Shown here in pieces: positions 60,651 through 64,000 of a stretch of 64,000 nt of DNA (its first letter is position 1; every line of letters starts with the position of its first letter). The notes beneath the pieces were generated by a model. The model did not search any database, had not been told where the DNA came from, and saw only the letters and a list, made by a program, of their open reading frames with translations. This DNA comes from Delftia acidovorans (GTDB taxonomy: Bacteria; Pseudomonadota; Gammaproteobacteria; Burkholderiales; Burkholderiaceae_C): the NCBI GenBank assembly GCA_031286585.1, contig JAITUC010000054.1, positions 1 through 64,000 of the forward strand, written 5' to 3'. A program made the translations under genes and the position numbers.

Positions 60651-63098
60651 ATGAACGAGAACCTGCAGAGCCACGGCACCGTGGACGTGGGAGGGATGTG
60701 GGGCGATCCGATGAAGCTGTCGCAGGCAGCCGCGCAGTACGCCACCGATGCCTGGCAGCGCTCGCTGCTGTATGCCGACATCCGGCGCCAGCGTGGCAAC
60801 CAGTACCGCGAGCATCTGGCCGAGGAAGTGCCCAATGTGCTGAGCTTCCAGGCCGAGATCGTGATGTCGGGCCTGGATCTGCCGCGCCCCGTCAACTACG
60901 GCCTGGCACGCATCGCGCCCATGGAGGGCACGGTCGTCGATCCGGCCAAGCGCCCCTTCATCGTCGTCGATCCGCGCGCGGGCCACGGCCCCGGCATCGG
61001 CGGCTTCAAGCCCGACAGCGAGATCGGCGCCGCGCTCAAGGCCGGCCATCCCTGCTACTTCGTGGGCTTCCTGCCCGACCCCGTGCCCGGCCAGACCGTC
61101 GAGGACGTGATGCGCGCCGAGGCCGAATTCGTGCGCAAGGTCGCCGAGCTGCACCCCGAGAGCCGGGGCAAGCCCGCCGTGATCGGCAACTGCCAGGCCG
61201 GCTGGCAGATCCTCATGACGGCCGCCGTCTGGCCCGAGCTGTTCGGCCCCATCATCGTGGCCGGCGCTCCGCTGTCGTACTGGGCCGGCGACAACCCCAT
61301 GCGCTACGGCGGCGGCCTCATGGGCGGCAGCTGGATGACGGCGCTGACCAGCGACCTGGGCGCGGGCCGCTTCGACGGGGCCTGGCTGGTGCAGAACTTC
61401 GAGAACCTCAACCCGGCCAACACGCTGTGGGAAAAGCAGTACCAGGTCTATGCCGACGTGGACACCGAGGGGCCGCGCTACCTGGGCTTCGAGAAGTACT
61501 GGGGCGGCTATGTCTTCCTCGAAGGCCGCGAGATGCAGTACATCGTGGACAACCTGTTCATCGGCAACCGGCTGGCCACGGCCGAGCTGACGACCTCGGA
61601 CGGCGTGCGCATCGACCTGCGCAACATCCGCTCGCCCATCGTGGTGTTCTGCTCGCATGGCGACAACATCACGCCACCGGGCCAGGCCCTGGGCTGGATC
61701 ACCGACCTGTACCGCGACGACGAGGACATCGCCGCCCACGACCAGACCATCGTCTTCGCCACGCATGACAGCATCGGCCACCTGGGCATCTTTGTCTCGG
61801 GCGCCGTGGGCCGCAAGGAGCACCGCGAGTTCGCGGCGCACATCGACATCATCGACCTGCTGCCCGCCGGCATCTACCGCGCCGAGATCGCCGACCATCC
61901 GGCCGGCGTGCCTGCGCAGGAGCTGACCGATGCCGCCTACCTGATGAAGATCCGCCGCAGCGACCTGGCCGAGGTGCGCGGCATCGTCAAGCCCGATCCC
62001 GAAAGCGAGCGCCATTTCGCCGCCGCCGCGCGCGTCTCCGAGATCAACCTGGCCCTGTACCGCAACACCCTGCAGCCCTGGGTGCAGGCGCTGTCCACGC
62101 CGCTGTCCGCGCGCTGGCTGCAGGCCATGCACCCGCTGCGCGTGGGCTATGAATGCTGGTCGGACTCGCACCCGCTGGCGCCCGTCGTGGCCCAGGCCGC
62201 CGAGCATGCGCGCGAGGACCGCCACCCCGTCGAGCCCGACAACCCTTTCCTGAAGGCGCAACAGGCCATGTCGCAGGCCGTGGTGCATCTGCTCGACACC
62301 TACCGCGACCAGCGCGATGCCATGCAGGCGCGGCTGTTCCACGCCATCTATGGCTCGCCCCTGGTCCAGGCCCTGGCCGGCCAGAGCCGGCAGGACGACG
62401 GCCCGCCACGCCCGCACCCCGGCGAATCGCCCGAGCACTGCCAGTACATGCGCCAGGAGCTGGCGCGGCTGCACGAAAGCGTGGCCCAGGGCGGGCTGTA
62501 CGAGGCCGTCATCCGCGCCCTGTTCCACGTGCTGCGTGCACGCGGCGAGGCCGATGAACGCCACTTCCGCCACGCCTGGCGGCTGCTGCAGGACCACCTG
62601 GGCGGCGTGCCGCCCGACATGGCGCAGTTCCGCCGCATCGTGCGCCGCCAGGCCCTGCTGATGCAGCGCGAGCCCGACGCCGCCATGGCCGCCATCCCCC
62701 GGTTGCTGGCCGCCTCGTCCGCCGCCGACATCCGCTGGGGCATGACCACGGTGGACGAGCTGGCCAACCAGGGCGGCAACCTCAGCGATGCCGAGCACCA
62801 GCGCCTGCTGCAGGCCATGGCGCATTTCGTGCAGGCGCTGGAGGCCGCCGAGTCCGGGCAGGCGAAAGAGCAGGCCGGGCGGCGCCCGGCCATCGCGCCA
62901 GCCTCGGCGGCAGAGCCGGAACCCGCGCCTGTGACGGCTCCTTTGACAGCGCCTTTGAGCGCTACTGCTGCGGCTCCTGTGGCCGCTCCCGAACAGGACC
63001 CCGAGCCCGCCCCTGTTCCCGACTCCGCGCCTGCCGCCAAGCGCCCCGCACGCGCCCCGGCCAGCCGCGCACACCCCAGCCCCCGGAAAAAGCGATGA
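60651..63098 (+). CDS. DUF3141 protein, PHA-synthase-like alpha/beta hydrolase
   Basis: The 815-residue protein has an alpha/beta-hydrolase domain whose nucleophile elbow is G179-N-C181-Q-A-G, a cysteine as in PHA synthases rather than a lipase serine. The remaining triad is probably D338 (SHGDNITPP) and H377 (HDSIGHLGIF). A long helical part follows (about 430-760), then a Pro/Ala-rich basic tail. ATG at 60651 has AAAGGAG at the right distance. The nearby phasin and MaoC-Pta genes suggest acyl-CoA or PHA metabolism. True polymerase activity is not shown. Confidence 0.82.
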   Translation: MNENLQSHGTVDVGGMWGDPMKLSQAAAQYATDAWQRSLLYADIRRQRGNQYREHLAEEVPNVLSFQAEIVMSGLDLPRPVNYGLARIAPMEGTVVDPAKRPFIVVDPRAGHGPGIGGFKPDSEIGAALKAGHPCYFVGFLPDPVPGQTVEDVMRAEAEFVRKVAELHPESRGKPAVIGNCQAGWQILMTAAVWPELFGPIIVAGAPLSYWAGDNPMRYGGGLMGGSWMTALTSDLGAGRFDGAWLVQNFENLNPANTLWEKQYQVYADVDTEGPRYLGFEKYWGGYVFLEGREMQYIVDNLFIGNRLATAELTTSDGVRIDLRNIRSPIVVFCSHGDNITPPGQALGWITDLYRDDEDIAAHDQTIVFATHDSIGHLGIFVSGAVGRKEHREFAAHIDIIDLLPAGIYRAEIADHPAGVPAQELTDAAYLMKIRRSDLAEVRGIVKPDPESERHFAAAARVSEINLALYRNTLQPWVQALSTPLSARWLQAMHPLRVGYECWSDSHPLAPVVAQAAEHAREDRHPVEPDNPFLKAQQAMSQAVVHLLDTYRDQRDAMQARLFHAIYGSPLVQALAGQSRQDDGPPRPHPGESPEHCQYMRQELARLHESVAQGGLYEAVIRALFHVLRARGEADERHFRHAWRLLQDHLGGVPPDMAQFRRIVRRQALLMQREPDAAMAAIPRLLAASSAADIRWGMTTVDELANQGGNLSDAEHQRLLQAMAHFVQALEAAESGQAKEQAGRRPAIAPASAAEPEPAPVTAPLTAPLSATAAAPVAAPEQDPEPAPVPDSAPAAKRPARAPASRAHPSPRKKR

Positions 63099-64000
63099 AC
63101 CTCTCCCCCGATTCCGATGCGGCCCTGCCGCCCGAAGACCTGGCCCTGCTGCGCAACCACAGCTTCGACGAGCTGGACGTGGGCGACAGCGCCAGCCTGG
63201 AACGCACCTTGAGCAGCCAGGATCTGCGCCTGTTCGCCGCCCTGTCGGGCGCGGCCGTGGCCGACGGTGCGGGCGCCGGTGCGGGCCCAGCCGCCGGCGC
63301 CGACGAGGACGACACGGCCCTGATCGCCCACGGCATGTGGGGCGGCATGCTGCTGGCCTCGGTGCTGGGCACGCGCCTGCCCGGCCCCGGCACCACCCTG
63401 GTCGGCCAGACCCTGCGCTTTCTGGCGCCGCTGGCCGCAGGCGACCGGCTGACCGTGCGCGTGGAAGTGCTGGCCAAGCAGGCCGAGCAGCGCCAGGTCA
63501 CGCTGGCCGTGGCCTGCACCAACCAGCATGGCGCCGCCGTGATCGAAGGCCAGGCCACCGTGCATGCGCCTGCGCGCCACATCGAGCGCCAGCGCAGCAG
63601 CCTGCCCGAGATCCGCCTGGAAGCCGGTGGACGCGACGGCCTGCAGCGCCTGCTGGCCCATGTGGCCGGCCTGCCGCCCATCCGCGTGGCCGTGGTCCAT
63701 CCCTGCGACGAGCCCAGCCTCTCGGCCGCGCTGGACGCGCGCCGCGAAGGCCTGATCGACCCCGTGCTGGTGGCCCCGCGCGCGCGTCTCGAAGCCGTGG
63801 CGGCCGAGCACGGGCTGGACCTGGGCGGGCTGCGCATCGAGGACGTGCCGCACAGCCACGCCGCCGCCACGCGCGGCGCCGAGCTGGCCGCCTGCGGCGA
63901 GGTCGAGGCCATCATGAAAGGCAGCCTGCACACGGACGAACTCATGGCCGAGGTCGTGGCCGCTGCTGCCGGCCTGCGCACCAAGCGCCGCGTCAGCCAC
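63095..64000 (+). CDS. MaoC hydratase / phosphate acyltransferase fusion, N-terminal part
   Basis: The first 302 residues are visible. An N-terminal hot-dog hydratase domain occupies about 15-165 (HSFDELDVGDSASLERTLSSQD, GMWGGMLLASVLGTRLPGPG). The beginning of a phosphate acetyl/butyryltransferase domain follows from about 190 (PIRVAVVHPCDEPSL, EAIMKGSLHTDELM). The gene starts with a 4-base overlap of the DUF3141 stop and runs off the right edge. The fusion would link enoyl-CoA hydration with acyl-phosphate formation. Confidence 0.85.
   Translation, partial: MNLSPDSDAALPPEDLALLRNHSFDELDVGDSASLERTLSSQDLRLFAALSGAAVADGAGAGAGPAAGADEDDTALIAHGMWGGMLLASVLGTRLPGPGTTLVGQTLRFLAPLAAGDRLTVRVEVLAKQAEQRQVTLAVACTNQHGAAVIEGQATVHAPARHIERQRSSLPEIRLEAGGRDGLQRLLAHVAGLPPIRVAVVHPCDEPSLSAALDARREGLIDPVLVAPRARLEAVAAEHGLDLGGLRIEDVPHSHAAATRGAELAACGEVEAIMKGSLHTDELMAEVVAAAAGLRTKRRVSH

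Overview
The window is high-GC DNA packed with genes from a betaproteobacterium, most likely a Comamonadaceae member of the Delftia/Comamonas/Acidovorax type. The basis is codon use, the paa, trp and tcu gene content, five Bug (TctC-type) periplasmic receptors, IPTL-like C-terminal sorting tails and PHA-related genes. This is inference from family knowledge; no rRNA or tRNA is present to confirm it. I see no insertion sequence, prophage or CRISPR array. The content is chromosomal and catabolic, with some housekeeping genes (mnmA, ung, trpGDC).

Layout. 1-2678: edge of a phenylacetate cluster (paaK start, paaN, a PaaR-like TetR regulator) with a clear promoter-operator. 2774-6624: serine hydrolase lipoprotein, mnmA and a LysR regulator. 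6643-18790: a carboxylic-acid island. Six minus-strand genes (Bug receptor, acyl-CoA ligase, citrate-synthase-fold lyase, CoA-transferase, Bug receptor, enoyl-CoA hydratase) are divergent from an IclR regulator. Beside them lies a tricarballylate set (LysR, tcuA, tcuB, Bug receptor). 18806-22773: AhpD-like protein, then a Bug receptor and an FMN hydroxyacid dehydrogenase divergent from a LysR regulator. 22892-30521: small Xre regulator, then a LacI regulator divergent from a six-gene sugar operon (binding protein, ATPase, two permeases, tagatose-3-epimerase-like enzyme, P-loop kinase) with a strong operator. 30544-34244: gamma-glutamyltransferase and Bug receptor, divergent from a LysR regulator.

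34245-36715 holds a conservon-like GTPase/roadblock operon. 36759-40354: Crp-type regulator, alkylsulfatase lipoprotein, ung. 40529-42787: two exported proteins, one with a choice-of-anchor U region and an IPTL-like tail. 42974-45479: trpG-trpD-trpC with a terminator and a possible 32-codon upstream ORF. 45878-50522: a four-gene TelA / vWA-lipoprotein / membrane protein / binding-protein operon, followed by an unassigned 498-residue protein and a palindrome-rich, relatively AT-rich gap. 52716-59986: FabI-type reductase and a four-gene efflux system. 60040-64000: phasin, a PHA-synthase-like DUF3141 protein and the start of a MaoC-phosphotransacetylase fusion.

The best candidates for less-described biology are the TelA-vWA operon, the conservon-like operon, the six-gene CoA-linked acid pathway with its phased repeats, and the ketohexose-type operon.
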